Shown one piece after another: positions 1 to 7,525 of a DNA stretch of 64,000 bases. How positions within the stretch are numbered: position 1 is the stretch's first letter; the number at the start of each line of letters is the position of its first letter. The notes under the pieces were generated by a model. It did no database searches. It saw nothing but the letters and a program-made list of their open reading frames with translations, and was not told the DNA's origin. The translations under genes and the position numbers were made by a program. Origin of the DNA: an uncultured Lachnospiraceae bacterium (GTDB lineage Bacteria; Bacillota; Clostridia; Lachnospirales; Lachnospiraceae); assembly GCA_910586555.1 (NCBI GenBank), contig CAJUJY010000010.1, positions 1 through 64,000 of the forward strand, read 5' to 3'.

Positions 1-1123
1 TTCCAATATGAAAAGTATCAAATATAGCTATTATTGTTACTAAATATAAAAGTACACAAGTGATGAAAGTCTTAACAGGTTCTTTTTCCGCTGGAGCTCC
101 CATTGCCATACAAAGTATATAAAAAGTTGATATAATATAAGAACAAAAAATTTTTAAACAGTTATTGCTACGGAATCCTGGGGTATGTTTTATAATGTTA
201 TAAAAAAAATTATCAGGATAACGCAATTCTATTTCAATGTCTTTTTTTAACTGTGCGAGGTTCTTGTAACGCAGTTCATAATTTGCTGTACAATTTTTAA
301 AAATATTTTTAGCAGCTTTAGTACATATATCTGGCAGTTCCTTTTTATTTTTATCTTTTGGAGAGTTACCAGACAGCATAAAATAAAATATACAGCCAAG
401 GGAGTAAATATCTGTCCGGTCTGTAGGGTAAGTAAAATCAATAATTTCTGGTGCAGTATAAGGTAATGTACCAAATGCGTGTGTTACAGTATGGTTTTCC
501 ATTTTTATTTTATTTGCAATGTCAAAATCAATAAGTTTCACAGATATTTTATGGTGGATTCCTGGGATATGGTCAAAAAAATTATCCCATTCAAAGCGGT
601 CAGTTATAAGTATATTCTGTGGTGATATATCCCCATGCTGAAAGCCGTTCTGATGTAATACAGAAACTGCATCACATAACTGGTAAAAAAATATCAGTGC
701 CTCTTTTTCAGACAGACAGCCGAAACTTCTGATATACTGTTCTAAAGACAGTGAACGTGTATTAATTGCAAGTCCAGGGCTAAGTGAGCGGTAATTTAAA
801 GAAACCGGGCGTGGGATAAACTCATTTATGGCAATAAAATAATTATGGCATTTCTCTGAAGAAAAAGTGCCATATACTGTTTCTAAATAAGGACTCCAGT
901 TGTTAGATATAATATTATATAAAGAAAGGTATTCTTTTGGAAGTTCTTTTAAAATAATACTGCTATGGTCCGGAACAAGTTTTAAATATTCTTTTTTTAT
1001 ATCTGCAAGGTATATATGGTATTCTTTGTATTCACTACAGTTTTCATTCAGACAGTCAATAAGTTCAAAATCTATATATGGAGATAAATCTGTTTTAAAT
1101 TGTTCTAAAGTATTTTCTAACAT
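1..1123 (-). CDS. Ser/Thr protein kinase-like membrane protein (3' end beyond window)
   Basis: About 374 codons are open from the ATG at 1123 to the left edge with no stop. A eukaryotic-type kinase fold is readable: catalytic loop HGDISPQN near residues 163-170 (an HRDxxxxN variant), DFD in place of DFG near 199-201, and the APE motif in YTAPEI near 223-227. Two hydrophobic stretches follow near 325-343 and 352-370, so the kinase domain precedes a membrane region. The start overlaps the stop of the 68-aa gene upstream by a few bases, so the three minus-strand genes are translationally coupled. The catalytic Asp and Asn are present, so activity is plausible. The substrate is unknown and the C-terminal sensor or effector part lies outside the window. 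Confidence 0.85.
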   Translation of the reverse strand, partial: MLENTLEQFKTDLSPYIDFELIDCLNENCSEYKEYHIYLADIKKEYLKLVPDHSSIILKELPKEYLSLYNIISNNWSPYLETVYGTFSSEKCHNYFIAINEFIPRPVSLNYRSLSPGLAINTRSLSLEQYIRSFGCLSEKEALIFFYQLCDAVSVLHQNGFQHGDISPQNILITDRFEWDNFFDHIPGIHHKISVKLIDFDIANKIKMENHTVTHAFGTLPYTAPEIIDFTYPTDRTDIYSLGCIFYFMLSGNSPKDKNKKELPDICTKAAKNIFKNCTANYELRYKNLAQLKKDIEIELRYPDNFFYNIIKHTPGFRSNNCLKIFCSYIISTFYILCMAMGAPAEKEPVKTFITCVLLYLVTIIAIFDTFHIG

Positions 1124-1323
1124 AGTGTATCTTCAAAACCTTCCTTTAGTTTTTCATTAATTTTATCAAGTGGGAGTTTATCTTTAATTCCATTTAATAT
1201 AATAAAATCACGTACATTTCTTGCATATAGTCCATTATATCCTAATCCGGTTAAAAATTGCCTGGTTTTTGTTATATCATAACCAAGGACAATTAGCAGG
1301 GATAGTATTTTATCACGGTTCAT
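1117..1323 (-). CDS. small conserved-looking protein coupled to the kinase
   Basis: A 68-aa protein that I do not recognise by family. It is predicted to be helical, with a central LGYNGLYARNVRDFIILNGI stretch that could form a small helix bundle. It overlaps the upstream HTH gene by 4 nt (ATGA at 1320-1323) and the kinase start by 7 nt, so the three proteins are probably made in fixed proportion. By position it is a partner or regulator of the kinase; this is inference only. Confidence 0.7.
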   Translation of the reverse strand: MNRDKILSLLIVLGYDITKTRQFLTGLGYNGLYARNVRDFIILNGIKDKLPLDKINEKLKEGFEDTLC

Positions 1324-1547
1324 ATTTTTTTGTCATTCAGAAAGTCTGAAAGATGTGAGGGTGTAATATTACATTCTGTTGCTATCTGGTTAATACTATA
1401 TTTAGAATTTTTAGTAATGTCATAATGAAGAAGGTCTTTTAATTGTCTAGGTGTAACAAAGTCAATTTCTTCTTTAGAAACGGGTTCATTCTGGTCCAGC
1501 CTTTTTAAAATTTCATAAGTTGTTAAAGTAGTTTTTTCTTTATTCAT
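1320..1547 (-). CDS. small HTH protein, first gene of the kinase operon
   Basis: A 75-aa protein from the ATG at 1547. A longer frame runs 15 codons further upstream, but that part lies between the -10 element and the likely start and is unlikely to be translated. The C-terminal half (SINQIATECNITPSHLSDFL) reads as a helix-turn-helix of the Cro/C1 or sigma-4 type. The N-terminal half is acidic and helical. The gene ends in an ATGA overlap with the 68-aa gene. It could repress its own operon or work as an adaptor for the kinase; the sequence does not decide. Confidence 0.75.
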   Translation of the reverse strand: MNKEKTTLTTYEILKRLDQNEPVSKEEIDFVTPRQLKDLLHYDITKNSKYSINQIATECNITPSHLSDFLNDKKI

Positions 1548-1581
1548 TATGGTATAACCTCTGTTATTATAGATTTTTCTT

Positions 1582-1610
1582 ATTATATACACAAATTTTT
1601 ATAATTGCAA
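1582..1610 (-). promoter_or_regulatory. sigma-A-type promoter of the kinase operon
   Basis: Read on the minus strand there is a TTGCAA -35 element, a 17-nt spacer and a perfect TATAAT -10 element, about 35 nt upstream of the HTH gene start at 1547. No other good promoter is visible between this gene and the next. Confidence 0.6.
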
Positions 1611-1980
1611 GTGTAAAAAAAACACTGACAGAGAATGAAATTAGTTTTTTAATAATGTATACTATAAAATAATGAAATTCAGGAAAAATATTTTTGGCAG
1701 TACAGTCAGGATATTTTCCTAAAGTAAGGAGCAGTATAGTATGGATAGCAGATAGTTTATGTACATAATAACAACATTTTTAGTATTGACCGAAGTTGGT
1801 TCAATTATAAGCGGAGTTATAAAATTAATAAGGGCAAAAAACAGCAAAAGGGAGCTGGATATAAAGTAAAAGTTTTTGGAACGGGTTTTAATGATATTAA
1901 TGAAAAGGTATCATTTGTAGTTTTTTGCAACATATGTTATGGGTGGAAATGATTGTAAAAGAAATAGCTTGTTACAATAA
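1611..1980. other. intergenic stretch with one doubtful micro-ORF
   Basis: No convincing gene is present. On the plus strand a 36-codon frame at 1759-1869 starts MYIITTFLVLTEVGS and could encode a tiny hydrophobic peptide. A TAAGGAG box lies about 30 nt ahead, too far to be its ribosome binding site. The following 100 nt contain short plus-strand coding-like stretches broken by stops, which looks like gene debris. Confidence 0.3.
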
Positions 1981-2199
1981 TCAAAGCACCTGGTCATTAT
2001 CAGAAGGTATATAACAAGCAATATCTTCAAGCCTGCAATTAAGAATACGGCATAAATCATTTAATGTAGTAGTATTAATAGGTTTGTTTTTTCTTAATTT
2101 ATCTATTGTGGCACTAGATATATGATGCACTTTAATTAGGGTATATGTAGTTTCTTTTGATTTTTTTAAGGTTTTCCAGAATGGGCTATATTCAATCAT
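1981..2199 (-). CDS. Cro/C1-type HTH transcriptional regulator
   Basis: A 72-aa protein starting MIEYSPFWKTLKK at the ATG at 2199, chosen because an AAGGAG box lies just upstream on the minus strand. The frame is open to 2265, but that extension runs into the divergent promoter. The sequence has the layout of compact XRE-family repressors: SSATIDKLRKNKPINTTTL forms the HTH and LNDLCRILNCRLEDIACYIP is the typical closing helix and tail. It lies divergently next to the GTPase operon, whose promoter carries a palindrome, so it is the obvious candidate repressor of that operon. Confidence 0.85.
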   Translation of the reverse strand: MIEYSPFWKTLKKSKETTYTLIKVHHISSATIDKLRKNKPINTTTLNDLCRILNCRLEDIACYIPSDNDQVL

Positions 2200-2251
2200 T
2201 TTTTTCTCCTTATTAAAAGGTATAAAAAAAGAATATTGTATAAAAATAAGC

Positions 2252-2280
2252 TTGACTATAGTCATTAAAATGACTATAAT
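2252..2280 (+). promoter_or_regulatory. promoter with embedded palindromic operator for the GTPase operon
   Basis: TTGACT at 2252-2257 and TATAAT at 2275-2280 are separated by 17 nt. A perfect inverted repeat, TATAGTCATT at 2257-2266 and AATGACTATA at 2269-2278 with a 2-nt spacer, fills the spacer and overlaps the -10. A protein bound there would block RNA polymerase. The neighbouring Cro/C1-type gene (start 2199) is the likely binder. The leader to the first gene at 2466 is about 180 nt. Confidence 0.65.
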
Positions 2281-2465
2281 ATAAGCTTACATAAGAAAAA
2301 TATATAAGTTGTAGTAATATATGGTATTTATTGTATTATCAAAGGCAGGATTGCCAAAAACCATAAGAATAGTAAGTATAGTAGCATAAACTGCTTTATT
2401 GTTAATTGATTATTATGAAACCATAGAAGCTGGTATATATAATACATGAAAGGAATGGTGTTAAG

Positions 2466-4730
2466 ATGTCTATTGCAAATGATGTGGATATTATTATTCA
2501 AAGAAGAAATGAGAAAGTAGAAATAATCAGAAAGCAGAATGAGCATATAGAAGAAATATGTTCAGGCTTAAATAAGCTCCAGGAACAAAAGGATAAAATT
2601 TTAAATAATAATAAGCTAAAATTAAGTAATGAAAGCCTGGAATGTATACAACAGATTGATTTACATTCATTCCAGTTAAAACAGGCTAAACTAAGGGAAG
2701 CTTTCAGGAACATAGAGGAGCGTTTTTCAAGAAAAACTATTAATATTGCGGTAATTGGAGGAGCAAGACAGGGAAAATCAAAACTTCTCCAGACAATAAG
2801 CGGTCTTAGCAATGAAGTAATACCAGCTTTTGATACATCAGATTGTACTGGTGCAACATCTATGATTAAAAATGTAAAAGGTGGTACTTTAAGGGCGGAT
2901 ATAATTTTTAAAAAGGAAGTTGACATGATACAGTGTGTACAAAAGTATCTGGATGAAATAATTGGAAAAGATGAAAAAAGGATATCTTCATTCAAGGAAA
3001 TAGCAAGTCTGGATATAGATGAGATAAAAGGGAAGATAGCATCAGATGCCCAGATAGCCAGGTTAGAACATCTGGAAAAATACATAAAATATTTTGATGA
3101 GTGGAGTCTTTATGTTGGAAAGCAGGTTACTGTTACAGAACCAGAGGAAATAAAAACATTCGTTGCACAGCATAATGGCAAAAGTGAAGGAAGCCCGGAC
3201 AGGGAAGATTATTATAAATACCTTGCAGTAGAAAAAGCAGAGATATCCTGTGAATTTAATTATGCAGATGCAGGAAAAATTGTATTACAAGATACAATAG
3301 GGCTTGGTGATACGTCCCTCGGAATTGAAAAAGCAATGCTTGATACGGTTGCAAAAGACAGTGATGCTGCAATTATTATAAAGCGTCCGGAAGTTGGTAC
3401 TGGAAAGTTTGATAGTGATGATTATGAATTATATAATAAGCTTGACAAGAACTTTAAGGGCAGGAATATGGGTAAGTGGCTGTTCTGGCTTATTAATGAA
3501 ACAGATAAAGATACTATATATGGTAATAACCATGACCGTTGTGAAGCAGTAGAAGCCAAAATAAGAAAATTCACCGGTCTGGCAGGACATGATATAGTAA
3601 ATGTTGCTGATACAGAGGAAGTAAATAACCAGTTTTTACATATGGTTCTTTCTACATTAACTGCAAATATGGATGCTATAGACAGAGGGCTGGTTACAGA
3701 CTTAAATAATATGGCAGCTTCCCTGCACCATGAATATGAAAATATACAGAAAATAATCCAGGGTATATTAACAAGTGAAGTGAAAAATATAATAAATGTA
3801 ACAGAATTTGTTGATAAAAGATGGTATTCTTTCTATAACCAGAAATTAATGAGAAAATTAAAGGAATATAGAAATAAATGGAAAGAAGAGTCTGGAAAAA
3901 AGTGTGAGCCATTTCAAAAATGTATTGAAAATATTTTGGAAGATGCCAAGAAATGCGTACCAGATATAAACGAACTTGAAGAGGAACTGAAAGGTGGAGG
4001 TGACCATGGGGTAACAGATGTATATAAATACCATTTAGATAAAATGCGTACAGATTTTACAGAAAAATTTTTAGATATTGATGAAGAAATTTTTGATAAA
4101 ATGATTAATGAAATAAAAGAGGATATTGTAAATATTTTTGCTGAAGATGATGGTGGCAGGATGAAGTATATTGTGCCAGTTGATGAAAACCTTCCAAGGG
4201 CAGAATGGCTTTCTTATGCTGTTATAGACCAGATTTTTAAAAAGGATATTTACAGACAGTTTAAAACAGCATTTAATGTATTAACTAACTTTAAACTGAC
4301 AGTAAGGGGCTTTTTAATGCACAAAGTCCGTTTTTGTTCCCAACGGCTTGAATCTGAAAATAATATGAATCGTCCAGATTTTTTAGGTAGTACCAGTAAA
4401 CAAGCAAATGAAGCATACAAGAACCTTTATGTAGGAATAAAAGAAACTTGTGAGGAACTTGATGAGGAGCTTTCTGGTATTTATACCGACCCTAATAGAA
4501 TATTTTCTTCTGTAATAACAGAATTTTATGACAGGCTTAATTTCTCATCAGTTATTGAGAGAATGGGGGCAGAGGGTTTATGGAAATCCCTGTATTATGA
4601 GAACTGCCCTTATGTATGGGGAGAAGAATTTAATGATGTTAATGAAATGAGTGATATTTACAGTGAATGGGAAAGTTTAAAAACAGAACTTGGCAAATAT
4701 TCAAAACAGGATTTTGTAATAAATATTTAA
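2466..4730 (+). CDS. dynamin-like large GTPase
   Basis: A 754-aa protein, first gene of a five-gene plus-strand operon. It has an N-terminal coiled-coil-like segment (residues about 5-90) and then a GTPase domain: P-loop GGARQGKS at 98-105, a Thr-containing G2-like segment (CTGATS, about 127-132), G3 DTIGLGD at 276-282 and a G4-like NETD at 344-347. The long helical C-terminus (about 400-754) fits the stalk and assembly regions of dynamin-superfamily proteins. No membrane segment is seen. Dynamin-like proteins remodel or tether membranes on GTP hydrolysis, and some bacterial ones act in anti-phage defence. The exact family is not identified, and the G4 motif departs from N/TKxD. Confidence 0.75.
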   Translation: MSIANDVDIIIQRRNEKVEIIRKQNEHIEEICSGLNKLQEQKDKILNNNKLKLSNESLECIQQIDLHSFQLKQAKLREAFRNIEERFSRKTINIAVIGGARQGKSKLLQTISGLSNEVIPAFDTSDCTGATSMIKNVKGGTLRADIIFKKEVDMIQCVQKYLDEIIGKDEKRISSFKEIASLDIDEIKGKIASDAQIARLEHLEKYIKYFDEWSLYVGKQVTVTEPEEIKTFVAQHNGKSEGSPDREDYYKYLAVEKAEISCEFNYADAGKIVLQDTIGLGDTSLGIEKAMLDTVAKDSDAAIIIKRPEVGTGKFDSDDYELYNKLDKNFKGRNMGKWLFWLINETDKDTIYGNNHDRCEAVEAKIRKFTGLAGHDIVNVADTEEVNNQFLHMVLSTLTANMDAIDRGLVTDLNNMAASLHHEYENIQKIIQGILTSEVKNIINVTEFVDKRWYSFYNQKLMRKLKEYRNKWKEESGKKCEPFQKCIENILEDAKKCVPDINELEEELKGGGDHGVTDVYKYHLDKMRTDFTEKFLDIDEEIFDKMINEIKEDIVNIFAEDDGGRMKYIVPVDENLPRAEWLSYAVIDQIFKKDIYRQFKTAFNVLTNFKLTVRGFLMHKVRFCSQRLESENNMNRPDFLGSTSKQANEAYKNLYVGIKETCEELDEELSGIYTDPNRIFSSVITEFYDRLNFSSVIERMGAEGLWKSLYYENCPYVWGEEFNDVNEMSDIYSEWESLKTELGKYSKQDFVINI

Positions 4731-4753
4731 AACATTTAAAAGAGGAGAGCTTT

Positions 4754-5956
4754 ATGGCTGGAATAACTAAGAAAATTTCAGGCTTTTTTAAAAAGAAAAG
4801 TAATAATAAAATAAAAGAAGAAATAGTACAAGAAGCGGTACAAAATATTTCTAAAACAGTAAAAAAGATAACAGAGCCAGACATACAGGTAATGATGCTT
4901 GGGGCAAGGCGCGTTGGAAAGACAAGCGTATTAGCGTCTATGATAAACCAGTTTAATAATGTTACAGATGGTACAAACCTTATACTTACTAAAGAAAATA
5001 GTGCGAGGGCAATTGATGATGCACTTGACAGTATGAAATCCCATTTTCTTAATAACCCATCATATTATGATGAGGTCAGGATGGACACGCTGCAAACACC
5101 AGGATTTGAATATTTTGATTTAAGGCTGTCAATAGCAAGGTCAGTTTCAAAATCACATGAAGATACGAAAAGGGGAATGTCAAGAATAATACGTTTTAAA
5201 GATTGTGCAGGGGAATGGATTTCAAATTATACCAATAAAGAAGAGATTAGCATGGAAATTGAGAAAAGTGATGTTATTATTATTGCAATAGATTCTGTGC
5301 TGCTTATGGAAAAAAATCGTAAATATAACAAACAGAATGCAGTGGAAAATGTAACCAATTTTATTAAGGAAAATTTAAGACCACAAGAAGGGGCTAACAA
5401 TCATAAAATGGTATTATTTGTACCTTTGAAATGTGAGAAATATTACTGGCAGGATAAAAATAAAGAAAGCATTTATTATGGCAGGCGCATGAATGAATTA
5501 AACCAGGCAGTAAAAGAAGAATACCATGAACTTTTTAGCTTTTTCCAAAAACCTAATTATAAGCAATATTTTGATGTGGCAATTTTACCAATACTAACAA
5601 TAGGTGGTATTGAGTTTTTTGAATTTACAGTAGATAAAGAAGCAAAAGTAGTAGGGTCAGAAAATATTATATACCATTATACTAAAAAAACTGCATTTAA
5701 TCCAAAGTATTGTGAACAGCCATTAATTTATACTTTGTTATTTGAATATAAGAAAATACGGAATGAGTATGAGAATAAGGCTTATAATAAAAATACTAAC
5801 AAAAGAAAAATAACTGCAACAATCTGGGAATGGATACAGGATAAATGTGAGTGGGTAAAAGATTATGATTATATATCAGAGATGAAAAAATTAGAAGATT
5901 GTATTAAAGAAAACGTAGATGGTATTGAGATTGTCCAAGGCAGTTCTATAAGATAA
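4754..5956 (+). CDS. P-loop GTPase, TRAFAC/double-GTPase-like
   Basis: A 400-aa protein from the ATG at 4754, 23 nt after the previous stop and preceded by GAGGAG; an upstream in-frame extension overlapping the previous gene is unlikely. A basic N-terminus (FFKKKSNNK) precedes the nucleotide-binding domain: Walker A GARRVGKT at 50-57, DCAGEW at 150-155 as the DxxG switch, and a hydrophobic strand IIIAID near 175-180. PLKCE near 224-228 sits where the base-specificity motif is expected. The DxAGE.W pattern recalls GTPases described in computationally predicted bacterial conflict systems. Two different GTPases in consecutive genes suggest a cascade or paired switch. Confidence 0.7.
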   Translation: MAGITKKISGFFKKKSNNKIKEEIVQEAVQNISKTVKKITEPDIQVMMLGARRVGKTSVLASMINQFNNVTDGTNLILTKENSARAIDDALDSMKSHFLNNPSYYDEVRMDTLQTPGFEYFDLRLSIARSVSKSHEDTKRGMSRIIRFKDCAGEWISNYTNKEEISMEIEKSDVIIIAIDSVLLMEKNRKYNKQNAVENVTNFIKENLRPQEGANNHKMVLFVPLKCEKYYWQDKNKESIYYGRRMNELNQAVKEEYHELFSFFQKPNYKQYFDVAILPILTIGGIEFFEFTVDKEAKVVGSENIIYHYTKKTAFNPKYCEQPLIYTLLFEYKKIRNEYENKAYNKNTNKRKITATIWEWIQDKCEWVKDYDYISEMKKLEDCIKENVDGIEIVQGSSIR

Positions 5957-5980
5957 GTCTGGCAGAAAGGTAAGGTTGTT

Positions 5981-6739
5981 TTGTTAGTATATACATATTG
6001 TTCATATAAAGGAAGTTTAAAGGGATACCAGTATTCATTTTTTGATACTTCTAAAAATAAGGATACATGCCAGCTTGTAAAGTCAATGGAAAATATGGAC
6101 AACCATATAGAGAATATGGATATAATCAGGAAATGGTTTGAAAACAGGCATGGCTGGAAACTGGTATTAAAGAAGAATAATGTGCCAGGTGAGGGCATAT
6201 TGCTGGTTTCCAGGCTTGAGGAAGAAACTGGTATATACTATAAAGAAAATGAAGAGATTGTACCAGAACAGAGATTTTTTATTAATATAGCATTTGCAGG
6301 ACGCCTTGAAACCCTTATGTTAATTGCAGCACATTATATACATGATTTAATGGATAGCAGGCCATATAGCTCTGTCTGGACAGGACATATGGAAAAATTT
6401 CTGGATAAAACACCAGATAATAAAAAATACCAGTTAAAACCAGCAGAGTGGGACAGACTGCTTGATGAAATAAAAGAGTGGGTAAAAGAAGAACGTAATA
6501 AAATAATGCTGTCAAGTCAGGACAATAAGCTGATATCTGTAAGACTTAAAAGACTGTCAGGAGAAAGATGCAGGGAACGCAGGGAAAATGTGAAAAACAA
6601 AATAATAAACAGGTTATTACAATATCCAAAATACAAAGAAGAATATATTTTATTTATAGGTAATGGCAGACATTTTGAAGAAATGTCAAAGGCAAATATG
6701 GCATTTGATATTTCTTATGCCAGAAACAACTATAAGTAA
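5981..6739 (+). CDS. unrecognised protein of the GTPase operon
   Basis: A 252-aa soluble protein. The start is TTG at 5981 with an AAAGG box about 10 nt upstream; no nearby in-frame ATG would keep the N-terminus. It begins MLVYTYCSYKGSLKGYQYSF, an aromatic-rich strand-forming segment, followed by a helical middle (RFFINIAFAGRLETLMLI) and a highly charged C-terminal half. I find no catalytic motif or known domain. The gap to the GTPase gene is 24 nt and to the next gene 15 nt, so it is co-transcribed and probably an adaptor of the two GTPases. A distant relation to GTPase-associated proteins of conflict systems is possible but unproven. Confidence 0.65.
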   Translation: MLVYTYCSYKGSLKGYQYSFFDTSKNKDTCQLVKSMENMDNHIENMDIIRKWFENRHGWKLVLKKNNVPGEGILLVSRLEEETGIYYKENEEIVPEQRFFINIAFAGRLETLMLIAAHYIHDLMDSRPYSSVWTGHMEKFLDKTPDNKKYQLKPAEWDRLLDEIKEWVKEERNKIMLSSQDNKLISVRLKRLSGERCRERRENVKNKIINRLLQYPKYKEEYILFIGNGRHFEEMSKANMAFDISYARNNYK

Positions 6740-6754
6740 AGACGGAGAGGAAAT

Positions 6755-7459
6755 ATGCGGATATTCTATAAATGTTCTTTTAAATCAAGCGGTGGTTATA
6801 AGCTTGCATGTTATGATTATGATTTGGATGAACTACATTATATTCCTGAAGATGATAATATATATAAAGAAAAAATATCAAAAACGGTACTTTCAACATT
6901 TAATTATGGTCTTGGAAGGAGCATGGTTTTAGCTTCAGATGAAGTGGGAGATTGTTTTTTTGGCATTTATGGACTGTCAGAAGAGGATAGCGGCAAGTAT
7001 ATAAATGCGGTTTTTATAGATAAGGATAATACAAGCGTTTTTTATTTATTTAACTTATTCTGTATACAATATAACCAGTCAGGCATAATTCTTAAAAATA
7101 CTGTAAAACGTAAGACACCAGATGAAAATGGGCTTGAATTTTTTATAGTAAAAGAAGAAATACACAGATTGCTGGAATCTGCTGCTGAAACTGAACCTAA
7201 ATTTAATATAAGAAACGGTAATAATAAGTTATTTGCTTTTATTACAGAGGAAAATTATGGTGACTATATTATAAAAATAAGCCAGAACTGCCTGCTTGAT
7301 ACCAGAAATGCAATTTTAAAGGGAAATATTGCATATAATCGGGAATGTCTGGATTTAGAGAATGTATTAACAGAAAATTCTTCAAAACATTTATGGTATT
7401 ATATAGCAAGTATAATAATTATAGTAATTACGATTATTATGGGATATGCCTTATTGTGA
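6755..7459 (+). CDS. C-terminally membrane-anchored protein of the GTPase operon
   Basis: A 234-aa protein with a GGAG-type ribosome binding site before the ATG. The N-terminal ~210 residues are soluble and begin MRIFYKCSFKSSGGYKLACY, echoing the aromatic opening of the preceding gene. The last ~20 residues form a single hydrophobic helix (YYIASIIIIVITIIMGYALL) ending at the C-terminus, which is a tail anchor with the bulk of the protein on the cytoplasmic side. The family is not recognised. It would give the GTPase pair a fixed site at the membrane. Confidence 0.7.
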   Translation: MRIFYKCSFKSSGGYKLACYDYDLDELHYIPEDDNIYKEKISKTVLSTFNYGLGRSMVLASDEVGDCFFGIYGLSEEDSGKYINAVFIDKDNTSVFYLFNLFCIQYNQSGIILKNTVKRKTPDENGLEFFIVKEEIHRLLESAAETEPKFNIRNGNNKLFAFITEENYGDYIIKISQNCLLDTRNAILKGNIAYNRECLDLENVLTENSSKHLWYYIASIIIIVITIIMGYALL

Positions 7460-7525
7460 TTTTTATTTATATTTGTGTTGTAAAAATGTATTAATGAATT
7501 AGTATATATTCAAGGAGAAGGTAAA

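Noticed and set aside
247..474. 75-codon minus-strand frame
   Set aside because: It overlaps the kinase gene in another frame; the kinase frame carries the clear motifs.
2498..3085. 195-codon minus-strand open frame
   Set aside because: It is antisense to the dynamin-like gene, lacks a ribosome binding site and has no recognisable motif.
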